Both the position numbers and the translations under genes were made by a program. A DNA stretch of 46,393 nucleotides. Source: CAZYJR01 sp964647905 (lineage in GTDB: Bacteria; Desulfobacterota; DSM-4660; Desulfatiglandales; HGW-15). The stretch is from positions 1 to 46,393 of the forward strand of contig CAZYJR010000032.1 of assembly GCA_964647905.1 (NCBI GenBank), read 5' to 3'. Under the pieces are notes generated by a model. The model was not told where the DNA came from, made no database searches, and saw only the letters and a program-made list of their open reading frames with translations. Of the stretch, positions 7,375 through 15,083 are shown piece by piece. How positions within the stretch are numbered: the stretch's first letter is position 1; each line of letters begins with the position of its first letter.

Positions 7375-8671
7375 CCAGGAACTCCTCGCCATCATACTCC
7401 GCGGATTCCAGGGCGGCATACCCGCCCTGTACGATCCTTACGGCCTCTTCCCCGGTGATCCGGCTTTCGGTTTCCGACTTCTGGCCGTAGAGGAAGTCCA
7501 CGTAGGTCTTCACAAAAAGCCTTCTGTGGCTCACCTCGAAGGTGTAGGCCGCCATTGTGCCGGCGATCAAGGAGCGGTTGTGGGCTTGAATACCGGCATC
7601 GGCCTTCCACCCGACGGCGGTTTCGAATATGGTCAGGAGCCTCTCGCCGATCGCATTGAGAAACACTTCAGGCTCCATATCCAGGTGTTCCAGATCGATA
7701 ACCGCGGCCTGGGGACTACGTTCACTCAGAGGAACAGGGCTCTTGAGCCGCTGGTCAAGGGCCGGATAATCCGGGACCACATTCCGCATGAACTCCGGCG
7801 GCACCGCGTAGATGAAAAGAGTGGACGGAAGCCTTGCCTGGCCGCACAGATCGATGACCTGCCTGAGATTGTCCCCCACGGCCAGCATCTTCCGCCTGGT
7901 GAGCGACAGGTTCCTGTCCACCTCGTCGAACAGCAGGGCGATTCCCGGAAACCCATAGCCGGAGATCACCTGTGAGAGGCTGCGGAGCATCTTGAACCCT
8001 GTGGAGGAGTCAACCGCCTCGAAAACGCCGAGGGGCCGGGTGTCTGTCTGAGGCACGGGTTCGCCCAGGAGCCAGGGTTCCAGGACCGTCTCCCGGCCGG
8101 CGTCCCCCTCGAGGTGGGCCTCCATGAAGGTTGCTGCGGCCTTGCGAAAGGAATGGCTTTCCGCGGCCACCTGGCCCGCTGTCTGCCTGAGCCATGCCAT
8201 GGCTCGCTTTTCGCCCATAACGGCCAGCTTGTCATCCATCAGGTCTCTCAGGACATCGGTGAGGCCGCGGGTAGGCTCCATGCAGTTGTCCAGCGGGGGG
8301 CTCGTCAGGTTCACAGCGACGGCGGAATAAACCTTCACCGGATCGTCATAGGGACACTCTCTAGGTGACAGATTGACCAGGGAGCTGAGAAAACCGTGTT
8401 TCCACGCGAGATCCCGCACGCAATAGAGAAAATGTGTCTTTCCACCGCCGTAATATGCCTGAACCAGCTTGAACCCCGACCCTCTCGGGTTGTGCTTCAG
8501 CCTTTGGAGGTATTCACGGTCCAGGATGCGCAGGTAAGAGTCGTTGCCCACGTTGAGATGGGTGATACCTTGCTCCGGGGGCTGGCCGGACTCCCCCACC
8601 CGCTGTAAGATATGCCTTGCCAGTTCCGGCTGAAGGGCCGCCTCATTCATATTGAACCCCCACCCACTCAT
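7367..8671 (-). CDS. Second DUF2791 (BrxD-like) P-loop ATPase
   Basis: 434 residues. The N-terminus reads GITHLNVGNDSYLRILDRE, then Walker A AYYGGGKTHFLY (GGGKT at 75-79), Walker B ALLFDEVD (245-252) and a sensor-like strand TLFIYAVPPEF. These are the landmarks of the BrxC/BrxD (DUF2791) family. The size is typical of BrxD, about 430 residues. The start at 8671 overlaps the upstream stop as ATGA; an alternative ATG at 8650 is possible. It is distinct in sequence from the neighbouring 521-residue ATPase, so the pair is not a recent duplication; together they may form a hetero-oligomeric ring. The Walker B with DEVD differs from DEAE of the partner. Confidence 0.82.
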   Translation of the reverse strand: MSGWGFNMNEAALQPELARHILQRVGESGQPPEQGITHLNVGNDSYLRILDREYLQRLKHNPRGSGFKLVQAYYGGGKTHFLYCVRDLAWKHGFLSSLVNLSPRECPYDDPVKVYSAVAVNLTSPPLDNCMEPTRGLTDVLRDLMDDKLAVMGEKRAMAWLRQTAGQVAAESHSFRKAAATFMEAHLEGDAGRETVLEPWLLGEPVPQTDTRPLGVFEAVDSSTGFKMLRSLSQVISGYGFPGIALLFDEVDRNLSLTRRKMLAVGDNLRQVIDLCGQARLPSTLFIYAVPPEFMRNVVPDYPALDQRLKSPVPLSERSPQAAVIDLEHLDMEPEVFLNAIGERLLTIFETAVGWKADAGIQAHNRSLIAGTMAAYTFEVSHRRLFVKTYVDFLYGQKSETESRITGEEAVRIVQGGYAALESAEYDGEEFLDA

Positions 8672-9516
8672 CCATCCACAGAGGAGAACCAGATGGTCAG
8701 GTAATACTGGCCCTGCCCGGGGCTGTCCTCCACATAGAGCACACCCTTCTTGTCCCGTGTGCTGGACCCGGTGGCGGTTCCCAGATTCAGCCGCCTGCCG
8801 TTTCTGTGAAGCAGGCCTCTTCGCCGCAGTTTGGCGAGATCATAGGCCATCTGCACGCGCCCATAGGCACGGTAATTTGCGGTCTTCGGATCGGCGCGGA
8901 ACTTGTCAGCCTGGAAAGACAGGGCCACCAGGGGGAGAAGGTCTGCAAGAGGGACCCTCTCACCCCTGGGTGCCTTCCTTTCGAACAGCCGGATCTCATA
9001 GGCCCCATGCAGGGCATCGAAGAACCGCTCGGAGGACCATGCGGCCTCGAGGGTCTTCAGGTTCTTCTGCACCGCTGTGATGATCCGCTCCGGTTTTGCC
9101 GGCAGATCTTCCAGGGGCAGCCTGGCGTATAGGACGGAGGCTAGATTTTGCTCCAGGTCCGCCACCACAGTGAATGGTTCAATTGCAAACTCCATGGGAT
9201 CAGTCGTGACAAGCCTGCAGGCAATCCCCTTGTCCCCGGCGCATTCCTTCAGCAATCGGCCGAATCCGGACCTCCTGGCCCTTGCTCGCTCCTGCTGGTC
9301 CGCCTCCGCCGCCTCCAGCAGTTCGGTGAAATCCGCATCCAGGCCCACACCCTTTGGATCGGATTGTGCGAGCTGCCTGCATGCCTCCTTCACCTTGCGA
9401 GGGGATTCCAGCGCATCAGGAGAGGCCAGGATCTTCAGCGCCTTTTGCAGGGCCGCCAGCTCCTTGACCTTCTCGTCCACCCGGGAAAGCAACCCGGTCG
9501 CCAGTTCTTCTATCAC
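8668..9516 (-). CDS. Unknown protein of the helicase-ATPase operon
   Basis: About 282 residues from the GTG at 9516, which has GGAGG 4 bases upstream and lies 17 bases after the previous stop; an in-frame TTG at 9555 would give a 295-residue form overlapping the gene before. I do not recognise the family. The N-terminal third is helical and charged (LLSRVDEKVKELAALQKALK). The middle has strands and a KTLEAAWSSERFFDALHGAY helix. The C-terminal part, AYDLAKLRRRGLLHRNGRRL followed by a hairpin ending GQYYLTIWF, looks like a winged helix. It may be a DNA-binding or bridging subunit; this is inference. It is tightly coupled to the ATPase gene downstream (4-base overlap), which suggests a fixed stoichiometry. 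Confidence 0.7.
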   Translation of the reverse strand: MIEELATGLLSRVDEKVKELAALQKALKILASPDALESPRKVKEACRQLAQSDPKGVGLDADFTELLEAAEADQQERARARRSGFGRLLKECAGDKGIACRLVTTDPMEFAIEPFTVVADLEQNLASVLYARLPLEDLPAKPERIITAVQKNLKTLEAAWSSERFFDALHGAYEIRLFERKAPRGERVPLADLLPLVALSFQADKFRADPKTANYRAYGRVQMAYDLAKLRRRGLLHRNGRRLNLGTATGSSTRDKKGVLYVEDSPGQGQYYLTIWFSSVDG

Positions 9517-9532
9517 AATGCCTCCATCACAA

Positions 9533-10681
9533 TCATTCTTCCGTTCCTCTCTCAATACCGAGACGGCTCAAGACCGTTTCCACTTTCGCCGGAGGACGGC
9601 CGCCCCGGCACCTGGGGCAGGCTTTTTCATTCGTGAATATGCTCAGGCATGATTCGCATAACAAGTGCAAGGCCTCGTCACAAAATCCCAGGGTATATGT
9701 GTCGTGTCCGCAGGCCTCACATGCCATCCGGTCGAACCCCTTGCTCAGAAGGTTGTATACCACACTCATACGGCGCTCTTTCTTGCGGCGCTTGACCAGG
9801 AGATCGCACCGCCTGACCGGAATGCGGGCGAGAAGCAACGCCATGGGATTAATGGCAAGACGCACCCTGTATTTGTCCTTCAGGGCATTCAGCTTTCGGG
9901 CCTTCTCGCTTTCAAGCTGTCGCATCTTCTCTTTTCGTATATCCAGTTCCGCGCCCTGGAGCTGCCGTTTTTGGATCTCCGCTTCCATTTCGCTGTTCAG
10001 GTCCTGAAAGTAGGTCTCAATGCGTCGGATGTCGCGGGCATGGTGCCGTTTCACGGTCTCCTTGAACTGGGTGAGACCCTCTCCGGCCTGGCGGACAACC
10101 CGGTCACAGGCCGCGACAAAGAGGTTGTCCAGTGAGCGCTCTTGGAATTCCGATTCCTTGACCGTCAGGGGCTCCCAATTGAGGACGTGCTCTAAAATGA
10201 GTTCCGGCAACCGGGGGGAGCCCGCCCCCGATGACGAGACACAGATGTGGTGGACCGCCTCATGCCGCTCATCCGCGTCGGCCGCAACCTCGAACGACCA
10301 GACCCAGTAGTCGAGCCAACTGTCGTGTGCGCCTTTAACCTCGTATGTGGAGTTCGGGAACCCAAATGCCTCCGCGGGATCGGGTTCGGCCTGTTTCCTG
10401 ATGGAAATTCCGGGCATCCGCACGGAGGCCGTATTCCCCAGTTCCCTGGCCATCAGGATCGCGCGGTCGAGGAGTTCCGTCCCAAAGCCGATGGGGATAC
10501 TCCCCTGCTCTTCTCCCGCATTCATGGTATCCGAAATGGTCACAAGGGCTTCCTGCAGACCGAGCCGGTTGCGGGCATGATCCGGAAGCAGGGCCTGAAA
10601 GCGGTTTTCGGACGGATTCCATTCCACCGCGCCGCCGCTCTCTTCGATCAGGGTGCTTGCAAACGAAAGGATGTCGTTCAT
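9533..10681 (-). CDS. Coiled-coil protein with C-terminal RING-like zinc finger
   Basis: 382 residues, ATG at 10681, 15 bases after the SNF2 gene. N-terminal half: a mixed alpha/beta domain with no family recognised. Residues 190-270 form a long coiled coil (RRIETYFQDLNSEMEAEIQ, then KEKMRQLESEKARKLNALKD) leading to KYRVRLAINPMALLLARIPV, a pattern also met in C-terminal parts of some SNF2/HepA-type helicases. Residues 321-358 hold eight zinc ligands spaced C-X2-C-X9-C-X4-H-X2-C-X2-C-X9-C-X2-C. That order is C3HC4, as in RING fingers, though with 4 rather than 1-3 residues before the His. It could instead be another treble-clef or zinc-ribbon fold. The gene lies between the SNF2 helicase and the unknown protein, so it may be the adaptor of the SNF2 subunit. 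Confidence 0.78.
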   Translation of the reverse strand: MNDILSFASTLIEESGGAVEWNPSENRFQALLPDHARNRLGLQEALVTISDTMNAGEEQGSIPIGFGTELLDRAILMARELGNTASVRMPGISIRKQAEPDPAEAFGFPNSTYEVKGAHDSWLDYWVWSFEVAADADERHEAVHHICVSSSGAGSPRLPELILEHVLNWEPLTVKESEFQERSLDNLFVAACDRVVRQAGEGLTQFKETVKRHHARDIRRIETYFQDLNSEMEAEIQKRQLQGAELDIRKEKMRQLESEKARKLNALKDKYRVRLAINPMALLLARIPVRRCDLLVKRRKKERRMSVVYNLLSKGFDRMACEACGHDTYTLGFCDEALHLLCESCLSIFTNEKACPRCRGGRPPAKVETVLSRLGIERGTEE

Positions 10682-10696
10682 GGATGTCTCAGGCTA

Positions 10697-13042
10697 TTAC
10701 ACCTCATAATCATTGACGAAAATATCGTTGTCAAACTGCTTTATCTTGTCGTATCGCCGCCTTGCCGCCAGGAGTTCGTCGCCCAGGCTTTCAAAAGCCT
10801 TCTTTATGTCCTCCTCATCCCTGCTTCGGGCATAGATATCGACTATCCGGTCTTCGAACTCGGCCTCGCTCTTTGTCTGACCCAGGACCAGGTCCACCTC
10901 ACCGATCACGAGTTCGAACATGTTTATGCGCCTGTCCAGCACGTCCAGGATATGGTGCTCCGCAGTGCCGGTGGCGCAAAGGTTGTAGACATGCACGGGT
11001 CGGGTCTGGCCGATGCGGTGGATGCGGCCGATGCGCTGTTCGATCTTCATTGGGTTCCAGGGCAGGTCGTAATTGACCATGGTGGAACAGAACTGGAGGT
11101 TACGTCCCTCTCCCCCGATCTCGGAGCAGAGCATCACATCTGCCCCGTCCCGGAACCTGCGAACCGCCAGGTCCTTATCCGCCGCGCTCATATCGCCCCG
11201 AAACATGGAGAAGTCTACCCCTGAATCCGAAAGCCGCCGGGCGATCTCCTCCAGGGTGGCCATGAAGCGGGAGAAGACGAGCACCTTTTCCCTGCTGACC
11301 TCCAGCAGTTCCAACAGGCGGACGGTCTTGGATGTACCGGGGACATATTCACACAGTCTTGCCAGTTTGGTCATCTCCTTTCTCATCCCGCCGTCGACCT
11401 GGAGGTTCCCCGCCATCTTGACCAGCGTGTTCCGCACGGCCCGCGGGCTGGAGCCCGCTTCCTGAAGCAGGAGGCCGAGTGACAGCCGCGATATGTTTTG
11501 CTGAAAGCCATCCCTGACCAGGTCGGTCAGTTTGGCATACAACTCACGCTCGGCCGGCTCTCCTTCCACCAGCACTGTGGTGGCATGTCTGGCTGGCAGC
11601 CGGATATCAGCCAGGGCCCGAGTGTTTCGAATCATCACCTCCCCGATCAGCTCCCTTAGTCGTTCCCGGTTTCGGGGCCGGGTGGGGTCCCCCCGCAGGA
11701 CGAACTGACGTCTGAAAGATGTGCGGGTGCCTAGTTGACCGGGCTTGAGCAGGGTCACCAGGCTGAAGAGGTCCATCAGGTTGTTTTCAACCGGTGTTGC
11801 ACTCAGCAACAACAGGAACCGGCTCTTCAATTCATTGACAAGGGCCCATCCGGCTGTCTTGTCGTTTTTCACATGATGGGCCTCGTCCACTATGATCAGA
11901 TCGAAACCGATACGGTTCAGCAGGGGCCTGTGGGTCTTGTTTCGGGCCATGGCCAGTGAGGCTACAACAAGGTCATTGTCTTTCCAGAAGCGTTCCGGAT
12001 CCTGCCGCAACTCAACGGGGTCAGGGGACGTGGGTGAGAGCCCGAATTTGGACGACAATTCCTCGCACCATTGACTGGTGAGCGCCGGAGGAGTCAGGAT
12101 CAGGGCCCTTTTCACCATACCGCGCATCATATATTCTTTCAGCACCATGCATGCTTCGATGGTCTTGCCCAGGCCCACCTCGTCGGCCAGCAGGACCCTG
12201 CCCCTGAAGGAACGTATCACTTTGCGCACCGTCTCGACCTGATATGTGAAATGCGTCACATCTTGCAAGGTGTTGAGGCATATAAGGTGGTCGAAATGCT
12301 CCGCCTGCGAGAGCCGGCACGCCTCGTGTGCTAGTAAGTATTTCTTTATACTCGAGACATCTCCGGATGCAAACCGCGCGTGAAGGTCGGCCGGGCTGCC
12401 TATCTGTGCGGAGAACCGGATTCGAGGGACCTCCACGGTCCGGGAGGGCGGATCCTGGATTCGGGAAGGTTGCTCAGGGGTCTTTCGCACCGCAATTGCG
12501 GCCGGATCCGCGGTCTTGGCCTTCCCGGAACCGGTTTTGCGGTCGCGGACTTCGGCCCCTTTCCGTCCCCGGACAGGAGTGGACTTTCTCGATGCGGCGG
12601 ATGGAACCGATTGCTTGGAAGACAGACCCAGTTTGTCCCGGCACTTTTCAGCGTACAGCCTGATCTCCCAGGGAGTATAACCCCATTCCCAAAGGAGCGA
12701 TTCCGGAATCTCCCCGGCCTTCTCGAGCAACGGCAGGGCTTTCTTGAAGTGAGACAACCGGAATTCGTTTACCGCATAGTACAAGTTTTCCTGTTCATTT
12801 AACCTGCCGAATTTCTTGATCCGCTTGAGGCACCAGGCAACGTCTTTGGGATGATATTGCTCTTGAAGCAGTATTTCGAGTATTAGACGATAGGCGGGCA
12901 AATGCTTGGGGAATCTCTCGGTCATTTCCATGAGCATGGCAATAGCTGCATGGTGGTCACCCGCATCCCATGCCTCCCTGGCCATATTCAGCACCGAGGA
13001 GCGATATCCTTTTCCTGATGATCCTGGGGTGTTACCAGACAT
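10697..13042 (-). CDS. SNF2-family helicase/translocase with N-terminal TPR-like region
   Basis: 781 residues. Residues 15-140 are helical repeats resembling TPR (AREAWDAGDHHAAIAML and further pairs), followed by a basic, Ser/Lys/Pro-rich linker (140-205). The SNF2 core has Walker A DEVGLGKT (287-294), DEAHH (386-390), LLLLSATPVEN (410-420), then a helicase C lobe with KVLVFSRFMATLEEIARRL and EQRIGRIHRIGQTRPVHVYN (motif VI). It belongs to the RapA/HepA-like bacterial SNF2 group. It should pump or remodel DNA-protein complexes with ATP but not unwind DNA. It is the first gene of the six-gene operon. An alternative ATG at 12985 would remove 19 residues; neither start has a strong ribosome-binding site. 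Confidence 0.85.
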   Translation of the reverse strand: MSGNTPGSSGKGYRSSVLNMAREAWDAGDHHAAIAMLMEMTERFPKHLPAYRLILEILLQEQYHPKDVAWCLKRIKKFGRLNEQENLYYAVNEFRLSHFKKALPLLEKAGEIPESLLWEWGYTPWEIRLYAEKCRDKLGLSSKQSVPSAASRKSTPVRGRKGAEVRDRKTGSGKAKTADPAAIAVRKTPEQPSRIQDPPSRTVEVPRIRFSAQIGSPADLHARFASGDVSSIKKYLLAHEACRLSQAEHFDHLICLNTLQDVTHFTYQVETVRKVIRSFRGRVLLADEVGLGKTIEACMVLKEYMMRGMVKRALILTPPALTSQWCEELSSKFGLSPTSPDPVELRQDPERFWKDNDLVVASLAMARNKTHRPLLNRIGFDLIIVDEAHHVKNDKTAGWALVNELKSRFLLLLSATPVENNLMDLFSLVTLLKPGQLGTRTSFRRQFVLRGDPTRPRNRERLRELIGEVMIRNTRALADIRLPARHATTVLVEGEPAERELYAKLTDLVRDGFQQNISRLSLGLLLQEAGSSPRAVRNTLVKMAGNLQVDGGMRKEMTKLARLCEYVPGTSKTVRLLELLEVSREKVLVFSRFMATLEEIARRLSDSGVDFSMFRGDMSAADKDLAVRRFRDGADVMLCSEIGGEGRNLQFCSTMVNYDLPWNPMKIEQRIGRIHRIGQTRPVHVYNLCATGTAEHHILDVLDRRINMFELVIGEVDLVLGQTKSEAEFEDRIVDIYARSRDEEDIKKAFESLGDELLAARRRYDKIKQFDNDIFVNDYEV

Positions 13043-13211
13043 GGCCCGTTTACCGTGAACCAGGAAGCCGGATCGGAAAAGCGCCGTCGCGGCTCCCGGG
13101 TAAAAGCCTTCATAACGCCGGAGTCGATCTCGCCCGCATCCATGTTTTTGATCAATCCCGACTGCGTGTCAAGTGTCTTGAATTTCGGGAACGACCGGAA
13201 GTAAAGGGCTC

Positions 13212-13394
13212 TCAGTTCTCCTCACCCTTTTGATATAGTATTTCCAGCAGCCTGAATCCCCGATCACTTTCTGAACCCAGGGGCTGTCTCCTGCCCCTGG
13301 CATCCCTCACCCCCTTTTCCTGAGCCTGCCTTTCCAGAATATCCCGGTGAGGAATTGCACCGGTGTGAACAATTTCATCGTAAGCCTCCATCAT
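13212..13394 (-). CDS. Small protein coupled to the DUF3368 gene
   Basis: 60 residues from the ATG at 13394, overlapping the toxin-like gene stop by one base (TGATG). It begins MMEAYDEIVHTGAIPHRD and is highly charged, ending LEILYQKGEEN. No family recognised. Length and coupling suggest a third member of the toxin-antitoxin operon, but it may also be the stub of a longer lost gene. The 169 bases between it and the SNF2 gene contain no clear promoter, so read-through into the helicase operon is possible. Confidence 0.45.
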   Translation of the reverse strand: MMEAYDEIVHTGAIPHRDILERQAQEKGVRDARGRRQPLGSESDRGFRLLEILYQKGEEN

Positions 13395-13903
13395 CAGGGC
13401 CTCTGTATCCCTCCAAGAACTCTTGAGCAAAGCGTGGGGCTGATCCAAATATCAGGCCGCTCGATAATCTGTTCGAAATAGAAGCGGATCCGGTCAAAGC
13501 TGATCAGGCCTTTTCCGTGGGCTTCAACGAGTATCCCGAGCGAGCCTTTCACGATCAAGCGTCTTTCCCGGGCCGCAGCGCGCCCCTTTTCTTCATCCAT
13601 CAACAAAAGGGCGTTTTTCATGGCCGCGAGGAAAATGGATTCCTTCTCGCCTTTATCGAGATTCAACGCCTCCAGGTCTTTGGGGATCTCACTTACAGAA
13701 ATCGGAGTCCAGCCGTTTTTCTCCAGAAACAAGTGAAGGGAGCGGGCATCCGGAAATCCCCGCCGCATTCCGGCTGTGACCGTTTCTCGATATACCGATA
13801 GAGGGAAAAGCACCCGGCCGTAAAGCTCTTTTAAAAGATGGAGCACATTGAGCTTGGAGAGCACCATCAGCGGGCCTGCGTTTGTGACAACAGATTGTGC
13901 CAT
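13394..13903 (-). CDS. DUF3368-type PIN-like toxin
   Basis: 169 residues, starting MAQSVVTNAGPLMVLSKLNVLHLLKELYG. The VVTNAGPLMVLSK opening is the hallmark of the DUF3368 branch of PIN-like nucleases; the usual first Asp of the PIN site is Asn here (VTNAGPL), as in many DUF3368 members. Further acidic residues lie in DKGEKESIFLA and LLLMDEEKGRAAA. PIN toxins cleave RNA with metal ions. The start overlaps the antitoxin stop as TGATG. The family call is firm; whether it is an active RNase is not known. Confidence 0.8.
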   Translation of the reverse strand: MAQSVVTNAGPLMVLSKLNVLHLLKELYGRVLFPLSVYRETVTAGMRRGFPDARSLHLFLEKNGWTPISVSEIPKDLEALNLDKGEKESIFLAAMKNALLLMDEEKGRAAARERRLIVKGSLGILVEAHGKGLISFDRIRFYFEQIIERPDIWISPTLCSRVLGGIQRP

Positions 13904-14169
13904 CAGGCCAGTTCCTCTTGAACGGTTTCTTCGGAAAACTCGGGCTCCATGTCACGCAGCCTGGCTTCACGCATCAGGTCCCTTTTATCGAGCCCCACCC
14001 TCTCAGCGATGTAGCCTAGGGATCCGACCCCATCCCGATAAAACTGGAGTGCACGCTCGATTTTGTACTGCTTCAGCCCCAGTAGGAAGATCTGCTGAAG
14101 AGTCAGCTCTTCCTGGGGAAACCCCTCTACCCAGTTACGGGGAATCTGTACGGTTATGTTCTCCTCCAC
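13903..14169 (-). CDS. UPF0175-family antitoxin
   Basis: 88 residues from a GTG at 14169 with AAAGGAGG about 8 bases upstream. It begins with a short strand (MEENITVQIPRNWVEGF), then LTLQQIFLLGLKQYKIERALQFYRDG, and a helix-turn-helix like SLGYIAERVGLDKRDLMREA. This is the UPF0175 layout, which regularly accompanies DUF3368 proteins as the DNA-binding antitoxin. The tail EPEFSEETVQEELA is acidic and may neutralise the toxin. Nested dyads lie 22-78 bases upstream and probably serve for autoregulation. Confidence 0.82.
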   Translation of the reverse strand: MEENITVQIPRNWVEGFPQEELTLQQIFLLGLKQYKIERALQFYRDGVGSLGYIAERVGLDKRDLMREARLRDMEPEFSEETVQEELA

Positions 14170-14190
14170 AGCGAGTTCCTCCTTTCAAAC

Positions 14191-14247
14191 GTTCATGAAC
14201 AGCGGGGGCGGCTGTTCACCCCCGGGCGTGAAAATCTCTTTACGCCC
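14191..14247. promoter_or_regulatory. Nested operator-like dyads before the UPF0175/DUF3368 operon
   Basis: GTTCATGAAC (14191-14200) is a perfect palindrome. It overlaps GAACAGC (14197-14203) paired with GCTGTTC (14211-14217). A third, one-mismatch dyad with GGGCGTGAA and TTTACGCCC arms follows at 14224-14247. All sit just upstream of the antitoxin start, where a UPF0175/toxin complex would be expected to bind. Confidence 0.45.
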
Positions 14248-14257
14248 CTGTCGGTAC

Positions 14258-14319
14258 CGGTATCGGAATCGATATCTGGGTCGAGAAGACGCCGGATTCA
14301 GGCTTCGATACCGATACCG
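14258..14319. repeat. Long inverted repeat of GGTATCG units
   Basis: CGGTATCGGAATCG (14258-14271) and CGATACCGATACCG (14306-14319) are inverted copies with one mismatch and a 34-base loop. The arms are themselves built from short ACCGAT/ATCGGT repeats. Its function is unknown. The stretch 14320-14600 holds no gene I can support. Confidence 0.45.
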
Positions 14320-14601
14320 ATGGCGACCCCGAAGGGCAGATTGCCCGGGGGCCTGTTTGATGACTGTATTTTCACGGTAAAAAAGGGAGTTCTTATCATC
14401 TCACCATCACCTGCTCGTCCAGTCTCCTAACCAAACCCGCCTACAGCGTATCCTCACAGACGACGAAGACGACTCCTTCTGGTTGTCCTACAAAGATCAC
14501 TGCCAGTCAAGCGATCCTATCCCTTTCTGTATCCCTCGGCCGCTTCGGCGACCCAAACCCGCAACTGTGCCGGATTAATCAGCAATCAAACCGCGGGGGA
14601 T

Positions 14602-14931
14602 GTGAAACCCTACACCCACAAGCAGAACATGGTTCAGGACAACGTCATGCGGAGAATCAAACGGTTGCCACAGGAGGATCCGGGCTGGGTCCAGAACATG
14701 ATGGGGCACACGTCCCTTCAAATGATCTTCCAGCGATACTATGACTGGATCCCCAAGGCGGCCCGGTCGGATGGGCAGGCGTTTCTGCGCTCTACCGAAA
14801 CGAACACTGCGATGGAGGACGAAGGCCAGGTTCGTGAGAGAAAGCCGGCTCCGGGTACGGACGAGCTTTGTCCCAAAATTCTACCATTGGACCTTTATCG
14901 CAAGAAAAAAGGGGGCAGGCAAAGTGCCTAA
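14602..14931 (+). pseudogene. Tyrosine recombinase (integrase), C-terminal remnant
   Basis: The segment DPGWVQNMMGHTSLQMIFQR followed by YYDWIPKAAR is the end of the catalytic domain of a tyrosine integrase. It keeps the GHTS His and the nucleophile Tyr (RYYDWI). The Arg-rich boxes (ATGLR and LRHT) that should come before are missing, and the preceding residues do not resemble an integrase. The stub therefore cannot act. The frame ends 17 bases before the tRNA-fMet 3' end. Integrases of this type commonly lie next to the tRNA gene that serves as attachment site, so this is the scar of the enzyme that brought in the island to the left. Confidence 0.75.
14830..14876 (+). repeat. Integrase tail, right copy of direct repeat
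   Basis: This part of the integrase remnant matches 2251-2297 at about 37 of 47 positions in the same orientation. The two copies are 12.6 kb apart and enclose the toxin-antitoxin pairs, the intron and recombinase scars and the six-gene operon. Confidence 0.55.
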
Positions 14932-14937
14932 CCCCCT
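14905..14937 (-). terminator. Rho-independent terminator of tRNA-fMet
   Basis: Read on the minus strand: GGGGG, then inner GGCA/TGCC, then CCCCC and TTTTTT. It lies 11 bases downstream of the tRNA 3' end and within the tail of the integrase remnant. Confidence 0.7.
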
Positions 14938-14947
14938 AAAATCGTTT

Positions 14948-15024
<77 letters not shown>

Positions 15025-15083
15025 GCAAAGCATTAAGATAACACCGGGGCGGGGGTGTGTCAAGGGGAGATGCAGGATTTGTA

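Noticed and set aside
3773..13042. Calling the operon a complete BREX or Shango system
   Set aside because: PglZ, PglX-type methylase and BrxC/PglY/PglW of BREX and the TerB protein of Shango are not visible; only the ATPase and Lhr-like helicase parts agree.
12988..13143. A 51-codon frame on the minus strand ending just before the alternative SNF2 start
   Set aside because: It has a plausible composition but no ribosome-binding site, no family and overlaps the longer SNF2 reading.
14251..14320. A CRISPR array from the GGTATCG-type repeats
   Set aside because: Units are too short and irregular, with no spacers and no cas genes in the window.
14602..14931. A functional integrase gene
   Set aside because: The Arg and first His boxes of the active site are missing; only the last His and Tyr remain.
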